The translations under genes were made by a program, and so were the position numbers. Shown piece by piece: positions 45,166 through 53,685 of a stretch of DNA of 64,000 bases. This DNA comes from Sulfolobus sp. S-194 (GTDB taxonomy: Archaea > Thermoproteota > Thermoprotei_A > Sulfolobales > Sulfolobaceae), in assembly GCF_012222305.1 (NCBI RefSeq), contig NZ_CP035730.1, forward strand, positions 1 through 64,000, written 5' to 3'. The notes below the pieces were generated by a model. That model saw only the letters and a program-made list of their open reading frames with translations. It was not told the DNA's origin and did not search any database. The first letter of the stretch is position 1. Every line of letters begins with the position of its first letter.

Positions 45166-47032
45166 TTATCACCTCATTTAATCTCTTCTTTAGTAATTCG
45201 TGATATTCCCTAAATCCCTCTATTTTTACATCAAATTTGTGTGGCTTCATTAAATCTCTAGTCTTATCATGCCTTTTCAAATATTCAATTATCTTCTTAT
45301 TGCCCAATTTTCTAAATACTTCTCCTGCATCTTTTCCTAAGTCCTTATTCTTCTCATAAAGCTGTAGTAATACCTCAGTAACATCAGCTAATCTTTTAGA
45401 AGGTACTTGATATAAGTAAATTACGTTCTCCTCCCAGTCTATTAAGGGTTCTCCTAAGTGGTCATTGGAACCTCCTATCTTTAACATGTAAAGCTCATAT
45501 CCACTACCTACCCAACTAATGGGATGAGTAGCGGGTCTGGAGCATTGTGCCACACAACCAGAAATACCTAGAGATGCTGAAACGTTAGAAAAACCTCTTC
45601 TCTCTAACTCATCAATAAGTGATGGAAGGAATCTCTCGGAGTCAGTAAACGATAACTTGCAAGTAGGGAATCCTACACAAGCTATAGAATTAATTCTCAG
45701 TTTAGAATATGGCTTTCCGTCTCTGAATCCGTAACCGAATTCTTTAAATATTTTTTCAATTTCGTCTCTTTGATCTATTTGGGTGATTATTAAATGCTGA
45801 TTAGGTGTTATAAACAGTTTTACATCGTAATAATTATCTATGATATATCTTATCATACTCTTTATCTTACCGTTCTTTCCATCAATAACTCTTCCATTTT
45901 CAATAAAGATTCCGTAACCCCATTTATTCCCTAATTTTATCCATCCTAGATGCAACTCTTTGAAACTAAGGTTAATATCCTTAATCCCTCCTAATTCTAT
46001 TCCAGAGTACTCTCTTACTTTCTCCCTCATCCATTCTACTCCCATCTTATATACTAAATATTTCAACCTAGCCCAATACCGGTTTTTTCTATCACCCCAT
46101 TCTTGTTGTATCCTAACTATAGCATCTAAAACCCTTATCAATTCTTCTTCGCTAACAGTCCCTATAGGCAATGCTAAGGCTGAGAAAGTAGGATATGAAT
46201 TATTTTCTCCCATCGATCCGCCAACGTATAGTTGATAATCTTCTATTTTACCTTCTTCTATTACTGGGACTATACCTATATCATTAGCCCTAACCTCTAC
46301 GCAATTATCAATAACGTATCTATCATTAATTTTAATAATTCCTGCAATTGCAATCTTGAATTTTCTAGGTAATAAATTATCTGAATACTTAAAAAATTCT
46401 CTATTTTCAATTTCGCTTGAAATATTCGGATCTAACTCGAATACTTGAATGTAAAGTTGTGACGGTAGTCTAAAATACTCAGCTATTTTCCTAGCAAGTC
46501 TATTTACATCAAAACCGTAATACGACGATATAGGACAGGAAATCGTATTTCTTACGTTGTCCCCACATCCGTTCAAGGTATAGAATTTGGATTCAACTAT
46601 ATCCCTTATTGCGTTAACCAGATCCCTCTTTTTAACATTATGGAATTGAACATCTTGTCTCGTGGTCAATTTTAATGAAGGTTGCGGATAACCAGTATAT
46701 GCATTTGAAATAGTATATTTGTTCGCGACTTCATCGAGTATTCTCCACTGATCAGAACTTATAGGACCTCCTCCGGGAATCGGTAGCCTTACCATGTATA
46801 TCCAATCTTTGACTCCATTTAATTTCATCTTATCTCTATTGAACTCTAAATAAATACCGAAACTTTTGACTATTTGAGCTATTTCTTTTTCTATATCGTC
46901 TCTTGTTAAATCATTAACTGAGTTATAAATTCCTAAGGAATCTTGTGTTAAACCTTTTGTTATTAGTTTAATCTTTTCCTCTTCACTATAATCTTCGGGC
47001 TTCGTTTTAAAGGTGGGGTTTATTGATGATAT
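45149..47032 (-). CDS. Sulfite/nitrite reductase hemoprotein; N-terminus without canonical start
   Basis: Siroheme and 4Fe-4S enzyme for six-electron reduction of sulfite to sulfide (sulfite is likelier than nitrite from the neighbours). Motifs: GCGDNVRNTISCP, the cluster-siroheme Cys set CVGFPTCKL (CxxxxxC) and GISGCVAQCSRP (CxxxC), and TTRQDVQFHNV. The first ATG is at 46828 (MKLNGVKDWIYMV, 559 residues), but the frame stays open upstream for 68 more codons with normal protein-like content (PTFKTKPEDYSEEEKIK...) to just after a perfect GGAGGTGA site in the end of the preceding gene. No ATG, GTG or TTG occurs there; an ATA seven bases after the site gives MSSINPTFKTKPED... I therefore extend the gene to it. 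It is the middle gene of the cysH-sir-cobA operon. Confidence 0.82.
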   Translation of the reverse strand: MSSINPTFKTKPEDYSEEEKIKLITKGLTQDSLGIYNSVNDLTRDDIEKEIAQIVKSFGIYLEFNRDKMKLNGVKDWIYMVRLPIPGGGPISSDQWRILDEVANKYTISNAYTGYPQPSLKLTTRQDVQFHNVKKRDLVNAIRDIVESKFYTLNGCGDNVRNTISCPISSYYGFDVNRLARKIAEYFRLPSQLYIQVFELDPNISSEIENREFFKYSDNLLPRKFKIAIAGIIKINDRYVIDNCVEVRANDIGIVPVIEEGKIEDYQLYVGGSMGENNSYPTFSALALPIGTVSEEELIRVLDAIVRIQQEWGDRKNRYWARLKYLVYKMGVEWMREKVREYSGIELGGIKDINLSFKELHLGWIKLGNKWGYGIFIENGRVIDGKNGKIKSMIRYIIDNYYDVKLFITPNQHLIITQIDQRDEIEKIFKEFGYGFRDGKPYSKLRINSIACVGFPTCKLSFTDSERFLPSLIDELERRGFSNVSASLGISGCVAQCSRPATHPISWVGSGYELYMLKIGGSNDHLGEPLIDWEENVIYLYQVPSKRLADVTEVLLQLYEKNKDLGKDAGEVFRKLGNKKIIEYLKRHDKTRDLMKPHKFDVKIEGFREYHELLKKRLNEVIKFKQG

Positions 47033-47034
47033 GA

Positions 47035-47754
47035 TTACTTCACCTCCCTATAATGCAATCCACATTCTTTGTCTCCACTTTGTTCCCACCACCATCTACC
47101 TGCCCTAGGATGTTCCCAAGGCTTCGTCGGTATCGTACATGGTACACATCCTATACTCTTATACCCTTTATCGTAGAGCTTATTATAAGGAACATTATTT
47201 TTATTTATATATTCCCATACTTGTTCCCAAATCCAATCCGCTAAAGGATTTAGTTTTACTATTCCCCCATTGATTTCATCAATTTCAATTTTCCTTATTT
47301 TACTTCTAGTGAAATTTTGTTCTCTCCTTAGCCCAGTTATCCATGCATTCATCCCCTCCAAAGCTCTCTTTAAAGGCCTTACTTTTCTAATTTCACAACA
47401 TAATTTTCTGAGCTCAATACTTTTATAAAATAAGTTTATTCCATGTTTTTTGACCATTTCTTCTACCTCTTTATAATCTGGGAAGTATATTGATAAATCT
47501 ATATTATATATGTTTGTAATCTGTTCTATTAAATCATAAGTTTCTTGATGTAATCTTCCGGTATCTATTATGAAAACCTTCGGCCTTTTCACTATTTTAC
47601 TAAGCATGTCTAATATTACTAAATCTTCTGCTTGAAGACTGCATGCTAAGATTATTTTAGGCTGAAACTTTTCTATACCCCATTTTAAGATTTCTATTGG
47701 TTCTTTCTCTTCGAAGTAACTATTGAGCTTTTCGAGTTCTTCTCTGCTTATCAT
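47035..47754 (-). CDS. cysH: APS/PAPS reductase
   Basis: Reduces adenylyl sulfate (or its 3'-phospho form) to sulfite. The nucleotide-binding beginning reads IILACSLQAEDLVILDML, ATP-pyrophosphatase-like SGGxDS having become SLQAED, as in the family. The Cys pairs KLCCEIRKVRPLKRAL and SIGCVPCT are those that bind a 4Fe-4S cluster in the APS-using type. The C-terminal catalytic ECGLH is present. 239 residues is normal. It is divergent from sat over a 103-base promoter with a 17-bp palindrome. Its 3' end provides the ribosome site of the sulfite reductase gene. Confidence 0.92.
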   Translation of the reverse strand: MISREELEKLNSYFEEKEPIEILKWGIEKFQPKIILACSLQAEDLVILDMLSKIVKRPKVFIIDTGRLHQETYDLIEQITNIYNIDLSIYFPDYKEVEEMVKKHGINLFYKSIELRKLCCEIRKVRPLKRALEGMNAWITGLRREQNFTRSKIRKIEIDEINGGIVKLNPLADWIWEQVWEYINKNNVPYNKLYDKGYKSIGCVPCTIPTKPWEHPRAGRWWWEQSGDKECGLHYREVK

Positions 47755-47796
47755 CTAAATACTTGTATTTGGATTAATAATTTTAGTTTTTCGATA

Positions 47797-47813
47797 TGTG
47801 CAAAATTTGCACA
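47797..47813. promoter_or_regulatory. 17-bp palindrome, putative operator between cysH and sat
   Basis: TGTGCAAA-A-TTTGCACA is a perfect inverted repeat with 8-base arms and one central base. It lies almost exactly midway, 42 bases from the cysH ATG and 44 from the sat ATG. TATA-like boxes (TTTAAAAA near 47824-47831 for sat; an AAATTATTAA element for cysH) lie on either side, about 25-30 bases before each start. A dimeric regulator bound here could act on both sulfate-assimilation transcripts. Confidence 0.7.
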
Positions 47814-47857
47814 AATAGCTAAATTTAAAAACCAGTTAACAAAATAACTTTTCCCAG

Positions 47858-49093
47858 ATGACCCAATTTATAGGGCACGGAAGAGTTGAGGTAGTTGAAA
47901 GAACTATTAGGAATTTTAGTGACTTTAAGGAGTTAAATAAAATTAACGTGAGAAGGCAATTAGCTCATGAAATAATAGGAATAGCCTACGGTTTCTTCTC
48001 TCCGCTTAAAGGTTTCATGATCTTCAACGAAGTCGATTCAGTTGTTAAAGAAATGAGACTTCCAAATGGGATATTGTGGCCTATTCCACTGGTTTTTGAT
48101 GTAAATGAAACAAACGGGATAAAGGAAGACGATATTATAGGAATTACGTATCTTGGAAAACCATTAGCAGTAATGCATGTTAAGGAAATATTTACTTATG
48201 ACAAAGTTTACATGGCTGAGAAAGTGTATAAGACGATTGATATTAAGCATCCTGGTGTGAAAAGAACATTAAGTTATGCTAATAAATTTATAGGTGGTGA
48301 TATTTGGTTAATAAAAGAGCCTAAATTTTCTCAACCTTATACGGATTTTTGGTTAACTCCAAGACAACATAGAGAGATGTTTGAAAGGAAAGGTTGGAAA
48401 AATATAGTAGCATTCCAAACCAGAAATGTACCTCATACGGGTCATGAATATTTAGTGAAATATGCTTGGTTTGCTGCAAATGGTAGTGATAAAGTTGAAG
48501 AACCAAAAACCGGGATTTTAGTTAATGTAGTAATAGGTGAAAAGAGAATAGGGGATTACATAGATGAGGCCATTCTTCTAACTCATGATGCCCTATCTAA
48601 ATATGGTTACATTAGCAGGAGAGTTCATATGCTCTCATTTACCTTATGGGATATGAGATATGCGGGACCTAGAGAAGCAGTACTTCATGCTATAATTAGA
48701 AGTAACCTAGGTTGCACTCATCACGTATTTGGCAGAGATCATGCGGGAGTTGGAAACTATTACTCACCTTATGAGGCTCATGAAATTTTCGATACAATTG
48801 ACGAGAAGGACCTAATTATAAAGCCAATATTCTTGAGGGAGAATTATTACTGCCCTAAGTGTGGAAATATAGAAAATGAAATGTTGTGCGACCATAAGGA
48901 TGAAAGGCAAGGGTTTAGTGGAAGTTTACTAAGGAGTGTTATACTGGATGAAGTTAAGCCTACTAAGATGGTTATGAGACCGGAAGTTTTCGATATCCTA
49001 ATGAAAGCTGCTAAGGAATATGGTTTTGGAAGCCCCTTTGTGACTAAAGAATATTTAGAAAAGAGGAGAAAAATATTCGATTTAAGTGATTAA
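47858..49093 (+). CDS. sat: Sulfate adenylyltransferase (ATP sulfurylase)
   Basis: Joins sulfate and ATP to APS, the first step of sulfate assimilation. Catalytic motif FQTRNVPHTGHEYLVK (family QTRNPxHxxHE) near residue 188, GRDHAGVG near 288, and the zinc-type Cys/His set CPKCGNIENEMLCDHKDE near 330 typical of thermophilic enzymes. There is no C-terminal APS kinase. 411 residues is normal. The ATG follows a TATA box by about 27 bases with no room for a ribosome site, so the mRNA is leaderless. It is divergent from cysH and followed after 2 bases by a small unknown gene. Confidence 0.95.
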   Translation: MTQFIGHGRVEVVERTIRNFSDFKELNKINVRRQLAHEIIGIAYGFFSPLKGFMIFNEVDSVVKEMRLPNGILWPIPLVFDVNETNGIKEDDIIGITYLGKPLAVMHVKEIFTYDKVYMAEKVYKTIDIKHPGVKRTLSYANKFIGGDIWLIKEPKFSQPYTDFWLTPRQHREMFERKGWKNIVAFQTRNVPHTGHEYLVKYAWFAANGSDKVEEPKTGILVNVVIGEKRIGDYIDEAILLTHDALSKYGYISRRVHMLSFTLWDMRYAGPREAVLHAIIRSNLGCTHHVFGRDHAGVGNYYSPYEAHEIFDTIDEKDLIIKPIFLRENYYCPKCGNIENEMLCDHKDERQGFSGSLLRSVILDEVKPTKMVMRPEVFDILMKAAKEYGFGSPFVTKEYLEKRRKIFDLSD

Positions 49094-49095
49094 AA

Positions 49096-49392
49096 GTGAA
49101 AATCTTTATCTGGCTTAATGAGGAAATGAGTAAGAAAATAGATGAATTGAGTTTAAATTATGCTAAAGAAGTGTTAGGGGGAATGAAAAGAATAGAGATT
49201 GATGTCGAGGAAGACATTGTCAACGAGATAGTTAAACTATTTCCTAATGTAAAAATAGATAAATCTACGACTGACTCTATAGAGCTATTACCTAAGAGTT
49301 TTAAGAATGAGATTCTTAAGCTAATTATAGAAAAGAAGATCGATCCTAAGAAAGCGTTACTTGAAGTATTAAATACACTTAAATATAGATGA
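49096..49392 (+). CDS. Hypothetical protein following sat
   Basis: I do not recognise this 98-residue protein. It begins at a GTG two bases after the sat stop and is thus in its operon. The composition is that of a soluble, charged alpha/beta protein: KIFIWLNEEMSKKIDEL, then DVEEDIVNEIVKLFPNVKI and a helical, lysine-rich C-terminus (SFKNEILKLIIEKKIDPKK). No Cys, so it is not a redox partner. A role next to ATP sulfurylase is possible, for example sulfate sensing or assembly, with no motif evidence. Confidence 0.55.
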   Translation: MKIFIWLNEEMSKKIDELSLNYAKEVLGGMKRIEIDVEEDIVNEIVKLFPNVKIDKSTTDSIELLPKSFKNEILKLIIEKKIDPKKALLEVLNTLKYR

Positions 49393-49646
49393 ATATGAGT
49401 GACTTAAATATATTCATATCATATAAGTTTAATTAGCGACAATATCGCCACCATAAAGCTTTAGGAAGAAAGTCCCCTTCTAGTTCAGAATAAAAATTGT
49501 ATCTAATTTACCAATGATGAATTTATGATTATTTATTTTTAAGTTAATTTTAAAAAATAAATATTCTAAATATAAAAATTAGTGATAGTAGAATCTATGA
49601 AAACAATATAGATTGATATTTTAACACTCAAGTTAAAAGTTATATT

Positions 49647-50237
49647 GTGATTATTTTAGCATTTGATATATTCGGAACAGTTCTTGATATATCCACAGTA
49701 ATTCAAGAGTTTAGAAATAAGCAATTAGAGTATACATGACACTTACAATAATGGTAAATACGTCGAATTTGAGGAAATAACAAAGAGGGTTTTAAGAGAT
49801 GTCTTAAAGGTAAAGGCGAAGAGAAGAAATTTAATGAGGAGTTGAATAAATGGAAGAACCTTAAGGCTTATGAAGATACGAAATATTTATAAGACCTCAG
49901 AGGTATAGACGTTATCTAATGGGCCTGTAAATGAGATTTAAACGGCATTTAGAACGTAATGGTTTGCTAAGAAATTTTAATGATATATTTAGTGCAAAAA
50001 TCGTTAGGGAATATAAAACTTCACTTAAAGTATAAAAATATTTCCTAGACTCGATATGAACTAAAGAAGCGTATTTGGTTTCATCGAAGGTCTTTGATGT
50101 AATAGGGACTAAAAACGCGAATATGAGGAAGTATATTTGTAAATAGAAAGAAGACAGCAATCTATCCTACTGGCTACGAGCCTGACATCATAGTGAATAA
50201 CTTTAAACAATTATACGAATTGGGTATTGCAATATAA
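49647..50237 (+). pseudogene. HAD-family (2-haloacid dehalogenase-like) hydrolase, decayed
   Basis: Remnant of a haloacid dehalogenase type II protein. The first block FDIFGTVLDISTVIQEF carries the nucleophile Asp motif, followed at once by a stop after NKQLEYT. Later blocks appear in other frames: VEFEEITKRVLRDVLK, KKFNEELNKWKNLKAYEDT, then a segment with stops around KYL-DLRGIDV, further blocks around EYKTSLKVYKYF, and finally VNRKKTAIYPTGYEP ... LYELGIAI at the natural end. Several shifts and nonsense codons were needed to follow it, so it is a full-length but dead gene. Confidence 0.8.
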
Positions 50238-50703
50238 GTGATAAGAGGTATTTATGCTTTATAAGATGTTATGATTTTTAATACTAATTCTTAAACTTAC
50301 TTAGGTTAAAGATAAGTCCCCATTCTTTTATACTTCACTAGCTAACAAGTTTATTTAATCACAAATAGTAAAATCTTTAACTTCTATGTTTCAATGATTA
50401 TACATTACTTTTAATTAACGGGTTTGGGATCTTAGTATTATAAAACGAAGTGATACTTCATAGCGATCTATTAAGTTAATAATGGCACAATGTTAAGATT
50501 GATCTCAATTAACTCTGAATTTATATAATTTTACTATATCGAAATGGATTATTATAATCTTAAACTATTAAAAACATAAAATCAAAGGATTGCTGCCAAG
50601 AGCCTTTCAATATTTTTATATTTTAGTTAATTATATCTTAAGAATTTTTTATTCAATTTATCTTATTCATTATACTGCATAAGTTTATAAGAATTAAGGG
50701 GGA
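50238..50703. other. 466-base gap without a supported gene
   Basis: AT-rich sequence between two pseudogenes. No readable frame above 40 codons that looks protein-like, no RNA gene and no repeat linked to the surrounding elements were seen. The last 15 bases contain the GGGGGA site of the ATPase pseudogene that follows. Confidence 0.35.
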
Positions 50704-51213
50704 TTGTATATTGCGAGTGAAATAAAGCAAGTGCTTGTAGATCAGAAATTAAGATTAGAAAGAAAATTAGAAAGGGAGAGAATTATAGAGAGATATTTCG
50801 AATTTGAAAAAATCTTTTGTAACCTAATATTTTGGCAATACTTGGGATCAGAAGAAGTGGTAAATCGACATTAGCTGAAATATTATTAAGGGGGAAGGAT
50901 TTCGGGTACGTAAATTTTGATGATGATAGATTAGCAGGGATAAGAGTTAAGGATTTACATAGGTTGGAAAAAGTTATTTATAAGTTATTTGGTGAAGTGG
51001 AATATTTCCTTTTTGACAAGGTTCATAACGTAGAAATCTGGGAATTATTCGTAAGTAGGTTAAGAGAAGAAGGTAAAAAAAGTTATAACCGGAATTCAAA
51101 AATGCTTTCTGGTGAACTTGCAACTGCATTAACTGGAAGACACGTAAACTTTACCTTATTTCCCTTCTCTTTTTCAGAATATCTTAGGTTTAAGGGAGTT
51201 AAAATTGAAAGAG

Positions 51214-52338
51214 TATAGCACTTGTCGGAAAATCCGTGCAGACCAAGGAGACCTTGAAAACTTTTTAAAATTAACCCGGATGAAATATGCATGGATAAAA
51301 ACTCAGAAAAACAAGCGTATTACAAAGCGTTGGAGAATGCAATAATCATAACACTTACCCCACTAGAGGGCTTAAGAAAAAGCACAGCAGCAAAACTAAT
51401 ACTAGGGGGAGTAATAGGTTGCACAGCATCAGAAATAGCACAAGAAATAAACATGGACTATGAGACAACACTAAAAAACTTGGACAAGATAGCAAACACT
51501 AGCTTAATAAAAGCAGTAAAGGAAATAGTAAAAGACCACCCAGTACAACTAATAGTAGACGACACACATGACCATAAACAATACGCAAGAGCAATACCAG
51601 TATCGAGAAACTGCACACAAATATACTACTGCAGAGAACACAAGAGATACGAACCAGCAATACAACTACTAATAATAGTATTAAAGGACTTGAGAACAAA
51701 CGAGACTTACATAGTAGCAATAACACCCTACATACCGCAAAAGGTTGCAGAAATACTCAAAGAAAGGGGTGAAGAGGCAGAGTTCAAGACAAAAATCCAG
51801 TTATACCTAGAGTTACTACCGATACTCTTAAGTGAGTTCAATGTTGTTATTATCTCCTTCGACTCTTGGTATGTTAATTCTAAGACTCTTTTACCTAATA
51901 CTGTGGGGGAACTCAAGTCCAACGCGCGGGTCAACGAGGGTGGTAGATCCGTGCCCGTTGGCGAGTTCCCCCAAGGGGAATACCTAGTTGAGTATCTAGG
52001 TGTTCCCATAAAGTTACTTGTAGTAGATGATTATAAGGGTTTGGGTAAGAGGTACTTCTTCTCTACTAATGTAAATGATACTTCAGAGGACATAATAACT
52101 TCATGGGAGAGTCGTTGTTGGGGTTTTGATTAGGGAGTTAAAGGCGTTGGGGTTGGATAAGGGTTCTTTCCTCACTTGGGTTAGGAATAAGGGTTTCATA
52201 ACCCTTAAAGCCCTCTCCCTCCTCTTCGTTCTCTCATTCAAATACTCCCTTGGTTTACACCTCGGTGCCAAGAGAATTGCTAGATTGATAAAAACTGTTT
52301 ATCAAGAATCTGGAGGGATAAAGAAATTGTTTATGCGG
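51214..52338 (+). mobile_element. ISH3-like insertion sequence inside the ATPase gene
   Basis: Insertion of about 1.1 kb. Its left non-coding end (GTATAGCACTTGTCGGAAAA ...) precedes the transposase, and the element ends about 10-15 codons before the host frame resumes. The host codons on the left (GVKIE) and right (RRKTYTAK) fit together once it is removed. I could not find a clean inverted repeat: the right end seems shortened. The same left end recurs as a fragment at 61984-62100. The borders are good to about 10 bases. Confidence 0.75.
51291..52330 (+). pseudogene. Transposase of ISH3-like element, frameshifted
   Basis: DDE transposase. Catalytic parts: LIVDDTHDHKQYAR (first Asp near residue 90), VIISFDSWYVNSKTLL (second Asp near 190) and ITSWESR (Glu). 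Directly after the Glu region, an extra base in CGTTGTTGGGGTT shifts the frame near 52115, giving a premature stop at 52133; the original end continues in the next frame (LIRELKALGLDKGSFL ... LIKTVYQESGGIKKLF). The family assignment ISH3 (IS4 superfamily) rests on the DDT...DSWY...E pattern. The base composition in the middle (51900-52000) is richer in G+C than its surroundings, which marks it as a mobile gene. It is inactive as it stands. Confidence 0.8.
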
Positions 52339-52911
52339 AGGAGAAAAACATACACTGCTAAGAGTAAAGTATTTACTACTTCCTCGGAAGGTGTGATTAA
52401 GAGGAAATTGGAAAATTATACTAGAGTGGGAGGTTTCCCAGTAGTATTGAAGATCTCTGAGGCTTCATTTTCACACTATTTTCGGATATAGTTTATAATG
52501 ACGTTGTACGGAGGTTAAAAATAAAGAGGGTTGAATTATTCAAATCATTTGCAGTAAATATTATAAAATATTTCTCTATGAAGTTTCGCTGTCTAGGTTA
52601 TCTAAAACACTTAAGCTTAGTAATAGTACCGTTGAAGAGTGGTTTAACGGCCTTGTAAATGCTTATGTAATAATAACATCTGAAAGATTTACTGAAAGAC
52701 CGAGAGAGGGTAATGACATTACCAAAAAAGTTTATGTAATAGATCCTGGTTTTATATCTTCAAGTGCTTTAGATAACTCTAAAGGTAGGATAATGGAGAA
52801 TTTAGTTGCGTTACAACTATCTATAATAGGAGAAAAAACTGTTTTATGTTAAGAGTAATAATTATGAAATAGATTTTTTAGTAAAGGATAAGGGCGTTAT
52901 GATTAGTTAAT

Positions 52912-53423
52912 CTCTTAAACGATGCAAGGTTTAAAAATAATGCGGATAGAGTGAAGTGTGTGTCCATAGTGTCGCCATTATGTTATAAATTCATTAGCGG
53001 AGTTTATCTCTAGCCAGAGAAGATGCTAAGATAAAGTTCTTGTTCTCCTTATTTTAATATAGAAATATAAATACCATTATGACGACACTATCGACACACA
53101 CAGAGTGAAGAATAGAAAAAATTTACATGAAATACTACAACAGAAATTTAGTTTAATGAGCTTAAATGAAATAGTAGAGACTTTTCGTAATAATGACATC
53201 CCAGTAAGTAAGCTAAATAGTAGAAGAATTTAATTAATAGTAATGAATTAGTAGAGTGAGAGATGTTTAAGAACATTCTAATACCAAAGCTTCCGTTATC
53301 TGAATCTTTAAATAATCAAAATGTACCAAATTTAGGAGAAGATACTTTAAGTATATTGAAGAAGTTATGATATTCAGAAAACGAGATAGAGAAAATGATT
53401 AAGGGAAAATTACTTTTAATATT
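52912..53423 (+). pseudogene. CaiB/BaiF-type CoA-transferase, C-terminal remnant
   Basis: Recognisable end of a class III CoA-transferase. Removing the MITE and one copy of its 9-base repeat restores a continuous frame: LNDARFKNNADRVK-NRKNLHEILQQ, then MSLNEIVETFRNNDIPVSKLNS, as in CaiB/BaiF. It then passes a shift and a stop to VE-EMFKNILIPKLPLSES, and the typical end PNLGEDTLSILKKL-YSENEIEKM, with a stop replacing the Gly. All of the N-terminal domain is gone; the left side is joined directly to the ATPase remnant. The function is lost. Confidence 0.75.
52957..53101. mobile_element. MITE with inverted repeats and 9-base target duplication
   Basis: Non-coding element of about 145 bases. The left end TGTGTGTCCATAGTGTCG and the complement of the right end TGTGTGTCGATAGTGTCG differ at one base in 18. 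The direct repeat AGAGTGAAG flanks it on both sides (52948-52956 and 53102-53110). The inner part contains GCTAAGATAAAGTTCTTG and AATATAGAAATATA, both shared with an older copy near 59240. It has no coding capacity, so a transposase elsewhere in the genome must have moved it. Confidence 0.88.
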
Positions 53424-53685
53424 TAATAATAAGGAAAGTTATTATATAATAGAATTAAAATCAGTAATGATATTTATAAGAAAATTTCGGTAGTATTCTC
53501 GTTGTGATGCAAATCATATTCTCATAATTATTACTCCTTATGGGCTATAAGATCTAGAAATCTAAAATAATGATTCAACTTTGTTGAAGATATTTCCAAT
53601 CTCTTGATATCACCATTCATGCCACTATTTAGTTTACTTAAGTATTAGTAGTAGCATTTAAATGTTACTATAACAATATAAATTT

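Larger units (their letters stand above)
50704..52910 (+). pseudogene. AAA (DUF4143-type) ATPase, interrupted by an insertion
   Basis: Remnant of an archaeal AAA ATPase of the AAA_14/DUF4143 kind. It begins at a TTG after GGGGGA (YIASEIKQVLVDQK), shifts frame near 50830 into the Walker A segment ILGIRRSGKST, and continues to FPFSFSEYLRFKGVKIE. There an IS element is inserted. After the insertion it resumes with RKTYTAKSKVFTTSSEGV...GGFPVVLKI, then shifts several times through LSKTLKLSNSTVEEWFNGLV, KKVYVIDPGFISSSALDNS, and YEIDFLVKDKGVMIS, where it ends abruptly and joins a CoA-transferase remnant. The C-terminus is missing. Such ATPases are common but usually of unknown role. Confidence 0.82.

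Noticed and set aside
45149-45168. A -1 slippery heptamer at the sulfite reductase/SUMT overlap
   Set aside because: The AAATTTAAAC run does not fit the X XXY YYZ pattern in the zero frame, and the shift needed is +1, not -1.
52912-53423. Reading the sequence around the MITE as the end of the ATPase gene
   Set aside because: The residues (NNADRVKNRKNL, NNDIPVSKLNS, PNLGEDT...ILKKL) follow the CaiB/BaiF C-terminus, not DUF4143; the ATPase stops at about 52910.
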